Positions 9,716 to 19,697 of a stretch of DNA of 64,000 bases are shown piece by piece; position 1 is the stretch's first letter, and the number at the start of each line of letters is the position of its first letter. The stretch comes from Lachnospiraceae bacterium (lineage in GTDB: Bacteria > Bacillota > Clostridia > Lachnospirales > Lachnospiraceae), in contig JAILCP010000058.1 of assembly GCA_024680055.1 (NCBI GenBank), positions 1-64,000 on the forward strand, given 5' to 3'. The translations under genes and the position numbers were made by a program. The notes beneath the pieces are model-generated. The model was not told the origin of the DNA, did not search any database, and saw nothing but the letters and a program-made list of their open reading frames with translations.

Positions 9716-9784
9716 TAAGTTGACAACTTTGTGGATAACAGCCGTAAGAGATACGAAACATGTGGAAAGGCAGGTGAGGGCGAA

Positions 9785-10213
9785 ATGTTCATGGGTGAAT
9801 ACAATCATTCCATTGATGGGAAAGGACGAGTTATTATTCCTTCCAAATTCAGAGAGGAACTGAAAGATGAATTCGTCATCACCAAAGGCTTTGATGGATG
9901 CTTGTATGGATACACCATGGAAGAATGGAAAAATATCGAAGAGAAACTCAAAGGCGTGAACCTCACCTCAAAAGATGCCCGTAAGTTCCTTCGTTTCTTC
10001 TTCTCGGGAGCAGCCACATGTGAAGTTGATAAACAGGGAAGAATCCTGATTCCTCCTACACTGAGAGAATATGCAGGATTGGAAAAAGAAATTGTTACTG
10101 CAGGAGTGTTCTCCAAGATTGAAATTTGGGCCAAGGATCGTTGGCAGGAGAACAATTACGATGATATGGATGAAATTGCCGAGCATCTTTCAGAACTTGG
10201 CCTTAGCATTTAA
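9785..10213 (+). CDS. mraZ: Transcriptional regulator MraZ (ORF track start 9731; ATG at 9785 likely)
   Basis: MFMGEYNHSIDGKGRVIIPSKFREEL and DKQGRILIPPTLREYAGLEKE. Confidence 0.97.
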   Translation: MFMGEYNHSIDGKGRVIIPSKFREELKDEFVITKGFDGCLYGYTMEEWKNIEEKLKGVNLTSKDARKFLRFFFSGAATCEVDKQGRILIPPTLREYAGLEKEIVTAGVFSKIEIWAKDRWQENNYDDMDEIAEHLSELGLSI

Positions 10214-10226
10214 GTGGAGATAAGAT

Positions 10227-11165
10227 ATGGAGTTTAAACATGTATCCGTTTTGCTGGAAGAAACGGTAGGCGGTTTGAATGTGAAACCGGATGGAATATA
10301 TGTGGATGGCACCTTAGGAGGTGCAGGACACTCATATGAAATATGCAAACAGTTGAATGGGAATGGCCGATTGATTGGAATTGATCAGGATGAGGATGCA
10401 ATTAAAGCAGCTTCAGAGAGATTGAAAGATTTTAAAGATAAGGTCACCATTGTTCGAAGCAACTATTGCAACATGAAAGAAGAACTAAAGAAACTTGATA
10501 TTGAAAAAGTGGACGGCATTATGCTGGACCTTGGAGTTTCTTCTTATCAGCTGGATACGCCAATGAGAGGTTTTACCTACATGGAAGAGGATGCACCCCT
10601 TGACATGAGGATGGACAACCGTAAATCCCTTACAGCGGAATACATTGTTAACAACTATAGCGAGGAAGACCTTTTTCACATGATTCGGGATTACGGAGAA
10701 GATCGATTTGCTAAGAACATTGCAAAACACATTGTAATAGAACGAGAGAAACAACCGATTAAAACAACCGGGGAGCTCACAGCGATTATTAAAGGAGCCA
10801 TTCCCATGAAGGTTCAGGTAACCGGAGGCCATCCGGCAAAAAGAACCTTTCAGGCAATCAGAATTGAATGCAATAAGGAATTGGATGTTTTAAGAGATAC
10901 ACTGGATGATATGATCGAACTTTTAAATCCAAAAGGAAGGCTTTGTATTATCACATTCCATTCTTTGGAAGATCGTATCGTAAAGAACCATTTTAAGAAA
11001 GCGGAAGATCCGTGCATATGCCCGAAAGAATTTCCGGTTTGCGTATGCGGAAGAAAACCACTTGGAAAAGTAATTACAAGAAAACCAATTCTTCCATCAG
11101 AAGAGGAATTGGAAGTGAATTCAAGATCAAGAAGTGCGAAATTAAGAATTTTTGAAAAGAAATAA
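10227..11165 (+). CDS. rsmH: 16S rRNA (cytosine1402-N4)-methyltransferase RsmH (MraW)
   Basis: [35 protein letters not shown]. Confidence 0.97.
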   Translation: MEFKHVSVLLEETVGGLNVKPDGIYVDGTLGGAGHSYEICKQLNGNGRLIGIDQDEDAIKAASERLKDFKDKVTIVRSNYCNMKEELKKLDIEKVDGIMLDLGVSSYQLDTPMRGFTYMEEDAPLDMRMDNRKSLTAEYIVNNYSEEDLFHMIRDYGEDRFAKNIAKHIVIEREKQPIKTTGELTAIIKGAIPMKVQVTGGHPAKRTFQAIRIECNKELDVLRDTLDDMIELLNPKGRLCIITFHSLEDRIVKNHFKKAEDPCICPKEFPVCVCGRKPLGKVITRKPILPSEEELEVNSRSRSAKLRIFEKK

Positions 11166-11178
11166 AGGAGCTGAGCAA

Positions 11179-11718
11179 ATGGCAAGAACAGCAAGAATGA
11201 ATGAAATGTATGTATATGGAAATACAGTACCGAAATATATACCGAACGAGGATGACGTATTTGATTATCAGAGAGAGGCTAAAGAAAGAGCGAGACGTGC
11301 CTACGAAGAAGAGAGACTGAGAGCAAGAAGACGTCAGAGACGTATTCTGGAAAGAGAAAAGAAAATCAGCCGCACCAACATGGTGGTTATGACCATGGCC
11401 AGCGTGGTGATTCTTTTGTTATGTGCGGTATACATTCATTTAAACGCTCAGCTTATGACCACTATGGCCAATGTAAGCAACTTAAAGACAGAGGTCATCA
11501 ATCTCACTGCGGAAAATGATTCCATGGAAAAGAACATTGAAACATCAGTAGACCTTGAAAAAATTCGTAAAACTGCAGAAAAAGAACTTGGTATGGTATA
11601 TCCAAAAGAAAGTCAGATTGAATACTATCATGTGGATAACGCAGACTATATGGAACAGTACAAAGAAATCCCGGGAAAGACTTCCGGAAATGTATTGGAT
11701 AAGATTTTTATTAAATAA
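11179..11718 (+). CDS. FtsL-like septum formation initiator
   Basis: Basic N-terminus, single TM, coiled coil (LKTEVINLTAENDSMEKNIE), position between rsmH and PBP. Confidence 0.75.
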   Translation: MARTARMNEMYVYGNTVPKYIPNEDDVFDYQREAKERARRAYEEERLRARRRQRRILEREKKISRTNMVVMTMASVVILLLCAVYIHLNAQLMTTMANVSNLKTEVINLTAENDSMEKNIETSVDLEKIRKTAEKELGMVYPKESQIEYYHVDNADYMEQYKEIPGKTSGNVLDKIFIK

Positions 11719-11721
11719 ACG

Positions 11722-13629
11722 GTGGTAAGAAACGTGGCAAAGGTAAGAGTAACCTATCGACTAACTAAATCAATGAGAAAAAAGATTATCGTAACCCTTG
11801 GTATGATAGCCTTTGCATTGTTGTTCCTGATAGGAAGAATTGTTTATATTCAGGTGGTGAAGGGAGATGCCTACAAGAAAATCGTCCTTGACCAAAATGA
11901 ATATGACAGTCAGACAATCCCATACAAAAGAGGAGATATTCTCGATCGCAATAAGACCATACTTGCAACCAGCACCGATGTGTATAATGTAATTTTGGAT
12001 TGTAAGGTATTAAATGCCAAAGAAGAGAGTATACAGCCCACCAGACAGGCACTGCTTGATTGTTTTAATGAGTTAAAAGAAGAGGACATTAACAAAGCCT
12101 TGAAGGATACACCAGACAGTCAGTACTGTGTACTTCTGAAAAAAGTGAGTTATAAAGAAACCAAGGCTTTTCGCGACTTGCAGGAAAAGGATAACAGTAA
12201 GATTGCAGGCATCTGGTTTGAGAAAGAATATGAAAGATATTATCCATATGAGGATCTGGCCGCGGCCACAATCGGTTTTACCACTTCGGGAAACCAGGGA
12301 ATCAACGGACTCGAGAATTATTACAACAGTACCTTAAACGGCACCAACGGACGTAAATACGGATATCTTGACTCCGATGATGATTATATGAAAACCACCA
12401 TCGAGGCAAAAGATGGCAAGAGCCTTGTTTCCACCATTGACATGACCATTCAGTCCATTGTGGAAAAGAAGGTAAAAGCATTTAACAAAAAGAATTCCCG
12501 CAAAGGAAAACTTGGCAGCAAGCACACCAGCGTGGTGGTTATGGATCCTAATTCCGGAGAAGTATTATCCATGGCCCAGTATCCAAGCTATGATTTGAAT
12601 AATCCAAGGGATTTGACCGGGCTTTATTCAGAAAGCGCCATTGAAAAAATGTCCGATAAAAAGAAACTGGCGGCATTAAATGAACTGTGGAACAATTACG
12701 CCATTACAGAGACATACGAGCCGGGATCCACAGCAAAACCTTTTACCGTGGCATGCGGGCTTGACAGTGGAAAGCTTAAGGGAGATGAAACCTATTACTG
12801 CAACGGTTATCAGAAAGTCGGCGGTTACAAGATTCATTGTGCAAACCACAATGGACACGGTCTTGAAACCATAGAAAAAGCATTGAACAATTCCTGTAAT
12901 GATGCCTTAATGCAAATGGGAGCACAAATCGGGAAGAGTACATTTATAAAATACCAATCCATTTTTGGATTCGGTAAGAAAACCGGAATTGATTTAACCG
13001 GTGAATCACGAACAGACAGTTTGATTTACACAAAGGAAACCATGGACGCCACAGCCCTTGCAACCAACGCCTTTGGTCAGAACTTCAATACCACAATGAT
13101 TCAGCTTGGCTCAGGATTTTGCTCTTTGATCAACGGCGGAAATTACTACCAGCCGCATATGGTAAAAGAAATTTTGAACCCGGACGGAAGCACCTATGAA
13201 ACGGTGGAACCTACGTTGGTAAAGCAGACCATTTCCAAAGAAACCAGTTCCTATATCCGTAAGTATTTATATACCACAGTGAACGAGGGTACTGCACAAA
13301 GTGCAAAGGTGGAAGGATATACCATGGGTGGTAAGACCGGTACCGCGGAAAAATTGCCGCGAGGCAACGGAAAATACCTGGTATCCTTTATCGGTTTTGC
13401 ACCGGCTGCCAATCCAAAGGTGATGATTTACGTGATTATAGATGAGCCAAATGTTGCCAACCAGGCACAAAGCTCACTGGCAACGGGTCTTGCAAAAGAA
13501 ATTATGACAGATGTATTGCCATATATGAATATTTACCCGGATGAAAAGAAAAAGGGCGCAACCCCTAAGATTATAACGGGTACAGAAGATTACACCGAAG
13601 GTGGAATCTTTGAAAAAGTAGATAATTAG
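11722..13629 (+). CDS. Class B penicillin-binding protein (FtsI/PBP2-like, no evident PASTA domain); GTG 11734 is an alternative start
   Basis: EPGSTAKPFT (SxxK), NNSCNDALM (SxN), GGKTGTAEK (KTG). Confidence 0.92.
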   Translation: MVRNVAKVRVTYRLTKSMRKKIIVTLGMIAFALLFLIGRIVYIQVVKGDAYKKIVLDQNEYDSQTIPYKRGDILDRNKTILATSTDVYNVILDCKVLNAKEESIQPTRQALLDCFNELKEEDINKALKDTPDSQYCVLLKKVSYKETKAFRDLQEKDNSKIAGIWFEKEYERYYPYEDLAAATIGFTTSGNQGINGLENYYNSTLNGTNGRKYGYLDSDDDYMKTTIEAKDGKSLVSTIDMTIQSIVEKKVKAFNKKNSRKGKLGSKHTSVVVMDPNSGEVLSMAQYPSYDLNNPRDLTGLYSESAIEKMSDKKKLAALNELWNNYAITETYEPGSTAKPFTVACGLDSGKLKGDETYYCNGYQKVGGYKIHCANHNGHGLETIEKALNNSCNDALMQMGAQIGKSTFIKYQSIFGFGKKTGIDLTGESRTDSLIYTKETMDATALATNAFGQNFNTTMIQLGSGFCSLINGGNYYQPHMVKEILNPDGSTYETVEPTLVKQTISKETSSYIRKYLYTTVNEGTAQSAKVEGYTMGGKTGTAEKLPRGNGKYLVSFIGFAPAANPKVMIYVIIDEPNVANQAQSSLATGLAKEIMTDVLPYMNIYPDEKKKGATPKIITGTEDYTEGGIFEKVDN

Positions 13630-13632
13630 AAC

Positions 13633-13685
13633 AGCCCCATAGCCGACCTTCCTCGCTGTATGTCAATTCGGTTATGGGGCTTTTT
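13633..13685 (+). terminator. Terminator between the PBP gene and mraY
   Basis: AGCCCCATAGCCGA ... TCGGTTATGGGGCT followed by TTTTT. Confidence 0.75.
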
Positions 13686-13692
13686 AAAAGAC

Positions 13693-13721
13693 TTGATAAA
13701 AGAGGAAAAAAGGAATATAAT
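13693..13721 (+). promoter_or_regulatory. Promoter for the mraY sub-operon
   Basis: TTGATA 13693-13698, 17-bp spacer, TATAAT 13716-13721. Confidence 0.65.
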
Positions 13722-13757
13722 TTATCGGTTGAGACTATATAAAAAAAGAGGTATGAC

Positions 13758-14708
13758 ATGGTATACGATATAATTTTTCCGGTATTTATCAGTTTTATTA
13801 TTACTGCAATTTTAGGACCTATTGTAATTCCAATTCTTCGAAAAGCTAAGTTTGGACAGACAGAACGAGAGGAACTAAAGTCCCATCAGGTGAAAAACGG
13901 AACACCGACCATGGGCGGTATTATGATTCTTTTAAGTGTTCTTATCACTTGTCTGATTTACATGGGCAGATATCCAAAGATTGTTCCGGTGTTGCTTTTA
14001 ACCATCGGATTTGGCATCATTGGATTTATCGATGACTATTTAAAAGTTGTATTACGTCGTTCTGACGGACTTCTTGCATGGCAGAAAATGTTATGTCAGA
14101 TTGTGGTTACAACAATTTTCCTTGTATATATGATTAAGGTATCCGGAGTTTCATTGACAATTTTGATCCCGTTTACCGGATATTATTTAAATATTGGCTG
14201 GCTTGCAGTGGTGTTGCTTTATTTTGCCGTAATCGGAACGGTTAACGGAGTGAATTTTACCGATGGAGTGGACGGACTGGTATCCTGCGTAACCTTAATG
14301 GTTGCCGTATTTTTAACCATTGTATCCTTGGTTACAAAGGCAGGGGTATCCCCGATTTCCTGTGCTTTTATCGGAGCACTGCTGGGCTTTCTTTTGTACA
14401 ATGCACATCCGGCAAAAGTGTTTATGGGAGATACCGGTTCTCTGGCCCTTGGCGGATTCGTTGCGGGAATGGCTTACATGATGCAGATGCCGATTTTTAT
14501 TTTGATCATTGGATTAATTTATGTTGTGGAAGTTTTATCTGTAATTATACAGGTTACTTATTTTAAAAAAACAGGCGGAAAGAGAATTTTCAAAATGGCG
14601 CCGATTCATCATCACTTTGAATTAAGCGGATGGTCTGAAACACAGGTGGTTGCGGTTTTCACCATTGTGACAGCACTGCTGTGTATGGTAGCATATTTGG
14701 GAATTTAA
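13758..14708 (+). CDS. mraY: Phospho-N-acetylmuramoyl-pentapeptide transferase
   Basis: GTPTMGGIMI, FIDDYLKV, NFTDGVDGL, APIHHHFELSGWSE. Confidence 0.97.
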   Translation: MVYDIIFPVFISFIITAILGPIVIPILRKAKFGQTEREELKSHQVKNGTPTMGGIMILLSVLITCLIYMGRYPKIVPVLLLTIGFGIIGFIDDYLKVVLRRSDGLLAWQKMLCQIVVTTIFLVYMIKVSGVSLTILIPFTGYYLNIGWLAVVLLYFAVIGTVNGVNFTDGVDGLVSCVTLMVAVFLTIVSLVTKAGVSPISCAFIGALLGFLLYNAHPAKVFMGDTGSLALGGFVAGMAYMMQMPIFILIIGLIYVVEVLSVIIQVTYFKKTGGKRIFKMAPIHHHFELSGWSETQVVAVFTIVTALLCMVAYLGI

Positions 14709-14723
14709 GAATGAGGAATAAAA

Positions 14724-16136
14724 ATGAACGTACAAGATAAATCATTTTTGGTTGTAGGCGTAGGAAAAAGCGGAATTGCAGCTGCAACCCTTTTAAAAGA
14801 AAAACATTGTAAAGTGTCTGTATATGACGGTAACAAGGACTTGAACGAAGCAGGCATTTTGAAAGAACACGAAGAGTTAAAGGGAGTTTCCATGTGTTTC
14901 GGAACCCTGACAGAGGAATTGAAAAAGGAAACGGATATTGTGGTTTTATCACCGGGTGTTCCTACCGATCTTCCTTTTGTACAGGAACTTGCAAATGCAG
15001 GAAAACTGATCTGGGGAGAAATTGAGCTGGCTTATACCTTTTCAAAAGGGGACGTGGTAGCCATTACAGGAACCAACGGAAAGACCACCACAACCACTTT
15101 GGTGGGAGAAATTATGCAGGAAGCCTACGGCAATACCGATGTGGTTGGTAACATTGGAAATCCTTACACCTTAGAGGTAACGCATCAAACAGATGCCTCT
15201 GTTACCGTGGCGGAAATCAGCAGTTTTCAGCTGGAAACAACACAGGAATTCCATCCTTTGGTGTCTGCAATTTTGAATATTACACCGGATCATTTAAATC
15301 GCCATCATACCATGGAGAATTATATTAAGGCGAAGGAAGATATTACCAAGAAGCAGACAAAAGAAGATGTTTGCGTATTGAACTACGACAACGAATACAC
15401 CGGGGAGTTTGCAAAACGCTGCCCTGCCAACGTGGTTCTTTTTTCTTCAAGAGAAAAGCTTGAGGACGGCTTTTATTATGAAGATGGCACAATTTATCGT
15501 GCCGGCGTCAGAAAAGAAGGAACAGGAAAGAAGGGGGCGACCTTTGTTTCCTATAATCAGGATAAAGACAGTGTAAAAGAGATCATGAAGACCAATGAGA
15601 TGAATCTGGTGGGTCTTTGTAACATAGAAAACGTAATGGCTGCCCTTGCCATTGCAGAGTCTATGAATGTGCCTTTGGATACCACATTAAAAGTAATCAA
15701 ATCCTTCAAGGCTGTGGAACACCGAATTGAGTTTGTTGCAACCAAACACGGCGTTGACTATTACAACGATTCAAAGGGAACCAATCCGGATGCGGCAATT
15801 CAAGGAATCAAAGCCATGACGAAGCCAACTATTTTAATCGGCGGCGGTTATGACAAAGGCAGTGAGTACGATGAGTGGATCGAAAGCTTTGACAACAAGG
15901 TGAAATTACTTGTTTTAATCGGTGCAACCAAAGAGAAAATTGCCAAGTGTGCAAAAGAGCATGGAATCAATCAGGTGGTTTTAACCGATACCTTTGAAGA
16001 TGCCATGGACATTTGTATAAAAGAGGCAAAAGAGGGAGATGCGGTTTTATTGTCTCCGGCATGTGCAAGCTGGGGCATGTTTACCAGTTATGAAGAGCGA
16101 GGTAAATTATTTAAGAAAATCGTTAATGCAATTTAG
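14724..16136 (+). CDS. murD: UDP-N-acetylmuramoylalanine--D-glutamate ligase
   Basis: VGKSGIAAA, GTNGKTTTTTLVGEI, YYNDSKGTNPDAAIQGI. Confidence 0.97.
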   Translation: MNVQDKSFLVVGVGKSGIAAATLLKEKHCKVSVYDGNKDLNEAGILKEHEELKGVSMCFGTLTEELKKETDIVVLSPGVPTDLPFVQELANAGKLIWGEIELAYTFSKGDVVAITGTNGKTTTTTLVGEIMQEAYGNTDVVGNIGNPYTLEVTHQTDASVTVAEISSFQLETTQEFHPLVSAILNITPDHLNRHHTMENYIKAKEDITKKQTKEDVCVLNYDNEYTGEFAKRCPANVVLFSSREKLEDGFYYEDGTIYRAGVRKEGTGKKGATFVSYNQDKDSVKEIMKTNEMNLVGLCNIENVMAALAIAESMNVPLDTTLKVIKSFKAVEHRIEFVATKHGVDYYNDSKGTNPDAAIQGIKAMTKPTILIGGGYDKGSEYDEWIESFDNKVKLLVLIGATKEKIAKCAKEHGINQVVLTDTFEDAMDICIKEAKEGDAVLLSPACASWGMFTSYEERGKLFKKIVNAI

Positions 16137-16145
16137 GAGTAGTAA

Positions 16146-17315
16146 ATGGACCAGGCACAGAGAGCAGAAGTAAGCAGTACAAGAAAACTGAAAAAGAAAA
16201 AAAGAGGTGCAGACAGGCCTGTAGTATTTTTTGACTTCAGCCTTTTGTTTGTGATTCTGTTTTTGCTGGTGTTTGGCCTGATTATGATATACAGTACCAG
16301 CTTTTATCTTGCTGATTTAAAACTGGGAAAGCCGGACTACTATTTCAAAAAGCAGGCCATTAGTTGTGCCATTGGACTGGTTGGAATGTTTGTCACCGCA
16401 AATTTTGACTATCACAGATACGATAAATTGTCCGGGTACATTTATTGGATTGCCTTTGCAATGTGTGTTCTGGTATGCATTCCGGGAATCGGTATTGAAT
16501 TTAACGGTTCCAGGCGTTGGCTGGGATATGGACCATTGACCTTTCAGCCATCGGAAATTGCCAAAATTGCCTGTCTGATTTTTGTGGCTTCCGTGGTTTG
16601 CAAAATGCCAAAGAAAATCAACAATTTCAGTAAGGTGGTCAGAACCATTGGCATGGTATTTCCTATTTTCGGAATGGTTGCCTATACAAATTTAAGTAAT
16701 GCATTGATTATTATGATTATCAGTGTATTTATCATTTTTACCGCCAGCAAAAAGTATATACAGTTTTTTGCTGCCGCCGGCGTTATAGGAGTTGCCGGTG
16801 CGATTCTTATTATGGTGGAGAGCTATAGAGCCGAGCGAATTGACGCATGGTTACATCCGGAAACCGCAACAAAGGGATTTCAGGTGTTACAGTCCTTGTA
16901 TGCCGTTGGATCGGGAGGTCTTTTTGGAAAGGGCCTTGGACAAAGTGTGCAAAAGTTAGGTTACGTTCCGGAAGCGCAAAACGATATGATTTTTTCCATT
17001 ATCTGCGAGGAACTGGGACTTTTTGGAGCCATCGCCGTAATTCTTTTATTTGTGTTAATGATTTGGAGATTTGTGGTAATCGCCAACAATGCACAGGATT
17101 TATTTGGGTCTCTTTTGGTGGTTGGAGTTATGGGTCACATTGCAACCCAGGTGATTTTAAATATTGCCGTAGTCACCAACACCATTCCAAATACAGGTGT
17201 ATCCTTACCTTTTATCAGCTACGGAGGAACGTCGGTGATTTTTCTTTTGGCGGAAATGGGTATTGTATTAAATGTATCAAAAGGAATTCAGTTAGAGGAT
17301 AAAGATGAAGCGTAG
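16146..17315 (+). CDS. ftsW: FtsW/SpoVE-type SEDS glycosyltransferase
   Basis: FNGSRRWLGYGPLTFQPSEIAKIA, PEAQNDMIFSIICEELG, LPFISYGGTSVIF. Confidence 0.93.
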   Translation: MDQAQRAEVSSTRKLKKKKRGADRPVVFFDFSLLFVILFLLVFGLIMIYSTSFYLADLKLGKPDYYFKKQAISCAIGLVGMFVTANFDYHRYDKLSGYIYWIAFAMCVLVCIPGIGIEFNGSRRWLGYGPLTFQPSEIAKIACLIFVASVVCKMPKKINNFSKVVRTIGMVFPIFGMVAYTNLSNALIIMIISVFIIFTASKKYIQFFAAAGVIGVAGAILIMVESYRAERIDAWLHPETATKGFQVLQSLYAVGSGGLFGKGLGQSVQKLGYVPEAQNDMIFSIICEELGLFGAIAVILLFVLMIWRFVVIANNAQDLFGSLLVVGVMGHIATQVILNIAVVTNTIPNTGVSLPFISYGGTSVIFLLAEMGIVLNVSKGIQLEDKDEA

Positions 17316-18066
17316 AGAAGAGCAGGACAGTAGCAACGAAGGCGGTTTTTTGAAGGTGATCACCGTTCTTTTGGCCGTTGTAATCATACTTGCAATGGGA
17401 TTTTTAGGAGTCTATTTTGGCTGTAACATTAAAAAGGTTACAATAAAAGGAAATAAACTGCATGATGATGAGGAAATCAAACAGGTGGTTCTCAATGACA
17501 ATTATTCCTGGAACAGTGTTTATGTTTTTTTGAAATACAAATTCAAAAAGCCGGAGACCATAGCCTTTGTAGATACGGTGGAAGTTTCGCTGAAAAGTCC
17601 TACAGCCATAGAAATCAGGGTCTACGAAAAGAATATGATTGGATACGTGTACGTACATTCCACCGCCCAGTATGCATACATTGACAAGGACGGAATTGTG
17701 GAGGAGTTGTCCACGGAAAAAATAGATAATGTGGTGCAGATTAAGGGCCTTGAGGTAAAAGATGTAAAACCTTACGAAACCTTGAATGCTGAGAGCAAAA
17801 GTCTTTTTAAAGATTTGTTGACTCTAACGAACACGTTGCAAAAATATGAACTTTCCCCAAAGAGAATACGGGTTTTGGAAGATAAAACCTTTTCCCTAAG
17901 CTATGATGACGGTATTAAGGTCAAAATGGGTAAGGCCACCAATCTGAATGAAAAAGCGGTGCGCTTAAAGAAAATCTTTCCAAGATTGAAGGGTCTAAAA
18001 GGAACACTTCACCTGGAAGATTGGGAAAACGAAAGTTCGGATATCACGTTCGAAAAAGAAAAATAG
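17305..18066 (+). CDS. ftsQ: Cell division protein FtsQ/DivIB
   Basis: Single TM plus POTRA-like domain; overlaps the ftsW end; precedes ftsZ. Confidence 0.85.
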   Translation: MKRREEQDSSNEGGFLKVITVLLAVVIILAMGFLGVYFGCNIKKVTIKGNKLHDDEEIKQVVLNDNYSWNSVYVFLKYKFKKPETIAFVDTVEVSLKSPTAIEIRVYEKNMIGYVYVHSTAQYAYIDKDGIVEELSTEKIDNVVQIKGLEVKDVKPYETLNAESKSLFKDLLTLTNTLQKYELSPKRIRVLEDKTFSLSYDDGIKVKMGKATNLNEKAVRLKKIFPRLKGLKGTLHLEDWENESSDITFEKEK

Positions 18067-18087
18067 CAAATTCGTCTCTTAAAAGTG

Positions 18088-18116
18088 TTGATTAATTGTT
18101 TGAAAGAGGGTATTAT
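18088..18116 (+). promoter_or_regulatory. Promoter upstream of ftsZ
   Basis: TTGATT 18088-18093, 17-bp spacer, TATTAT 18111-18116. Confidence 0.55.
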
Positions 18117-18204
18117 TTTATTAGTGCTATTTTGAGAATTGGTTAATTATAATTAAGAATATAATAAATACTTGAGAAACTGCGAGAATGAAGGAGGAAG
18201 GACC

Positions 18205-19428
18205 TTGCTAGAATTAAAGGAAACTGGGGTTGATGCCAGTGCACATATTATAGTAATAGGTGTTGGAGGAGCTGGTAATAACGCTGTAAACAGAATGATA
18301 GATGAGAACATCGGAGGCGTGGAGTTTGTAGGAATCAATACAGATAAACAGGCTCTGAAGTTATGTAAAGCACCTAGATTAATCCAGATCGGTGAGAAAC
18401 TTACGAAAGGATTAGGAGCAGGAGCCCAACCGGAAATTGGTCAGAAAGCAGCGGAAGAAAGTGAAGAAGAAATTCGTAAAGCTGTAGAAGGGGCAGATAT
18501 GGTATTTGTCACCTGTGGAATGGGTGGAGGAACCGGAACCGGTGCAGCACCTGTTGTTGCCAGAATTTCAAAGGAACTTGGAATTCTTACCGTTGGTGTT
18601 GTAACCAAGCCGTTTAAATTTGAGGCCAGAGTGCGTATGACCAACGCCATTGGGGGAATTGAGAATTTGAAAGACAGCGTGGATACATTAATTGTTATCC
18701 CGAATGATAAATTATTAGAGATTGTAGACCGTAGAACCACAATGCCGGAAGCATTGAAGAAGGCAGATGAGGTTTTACAGCAGGCGGTTTCAGGAATCAC
18801 AGATTTGATTAACCTTCCTGCATTGATTAATCTTGACTTTGCTGACGTTCAGACCGTTATGAAGGAAAAGGGTATTGCGCATATCGGTATCGGTGCATCC
18901 CGTGGTGAAGAGAAGGCCATTGAAGCTGTGAAAGCCGCTGTTGCCAGTCCTCTTCTTGAGACAACCATCAATGGAGCATCTCATGTTATTATTAACATTT
19001 CCGGAGATATCTCCCTTATGGATGCCAACGATGCAGTTAGCTATGTACAGGATTTGGCAGGTGATGAGGCCAACATTATCTTTGGTGTAATGTATGACGA
19101 TTCTACACCGGATGAAGCTGCAATTACAGTAATTGCCACAGGTCTTGATGAGAACAAAGGAAAACCACAGCCTGCTGCAACCGCTACAGGTGCCACATCC
19201 ATTTTAGGCAATATGAGATATGCCAATAATAACGTTGCATCCGTTACACCACAGCAGCCGGTGAATCATAATGTTAATTCTAGTGCCGTTCACCAGAATA
19301 TGGCTCACACAGAACAACGTGTGGCTCAGCCGGTACAGGATAACTTTACAATTAAGACTCCTGGTGTGGTTGAACCTAAAGTTCCACAGAAGGATATTAA
19401 GATTCCGGACTTCTTACAGAAACATTAA
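18205..19428 (+). CDS. ftsZ: Cell division protein FtsZ (TTG start at 18205 with AAGGAGGAAG RBS)
   Basis: [26 protein letters not shown] tubulin signature, C-terminal [10 protein letters not shown]. Confidence 0.98.
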   Translation: MLELKETGVDASAHIIVIGVGGAGNNAVNRMIDENIGGVEFVGINTDKQALKLCKAPRLIQIGEKLTKGLGAGAQPEIGQKAAEESEEEIRKAVEGADMVFVTCGMGGGTGTGAAPVVARISKELGILTVGVVTKPFKFEARVRMTNAIGGIENLKDSVDTLIVIPNDKLLEIVDRRTTMPEALKKADEVLQQAVSGITDLINLPALINLDFADVQTVMKEKGIAHIGIGASRGEEKAIEAVKAAVASPLLETTINGASHVIINISGDISLMDANDAVSYVQDLAGDEANIIFGVMYDDSTPDEAAITVIATGLDENKGKPQPAATATGATSILGNMRYANNNVASVTPQQPVNHNVNSSAVHQNMAHTEQRVAQPVQDNFTIKTPGVVEPKVPQKDIKIPDFLQKH

Positions 19429-19479
19429 TGAGAAGCAGCTTGAAGTTTAAGAAGTATTTTTAGAATGAATTTAAATATA

Positions 19480-19511
19480 AAAGACTGTCGCATTATGCGG
19501 CAGTCTTTTTG
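19480..19511 (+). terminator. Terminator after ftsZ
   Basis: AAGACTGTCGCATTATGCGGCAGTCTTTTT. Confidence 0.85.
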
Positions 19512-19697
19512 ATTACAAAAAATAAGATTCTACAAACCATACAAACTTCTTTGCAATGGGTGAAAGCTTGGTTTCGTCCAAATATCCGATTCCCAAATCA
19601 CGCTCAAATCAATGCAGACTGCCATCGTAAAAGAATCTTTGGAGTGGTTTACCGAGGACTTTATTCATGGTATACTGAAAAGGAAAGTGAGGGGCTT

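Noticed and set aside
19509-19697. N-terminal 63-aa extension of the Ig-like protein in the ORF track
   Set aside because: Upstream part overlaps the ftsZ terminator; a proper signal peptide begins at ATG 19698.
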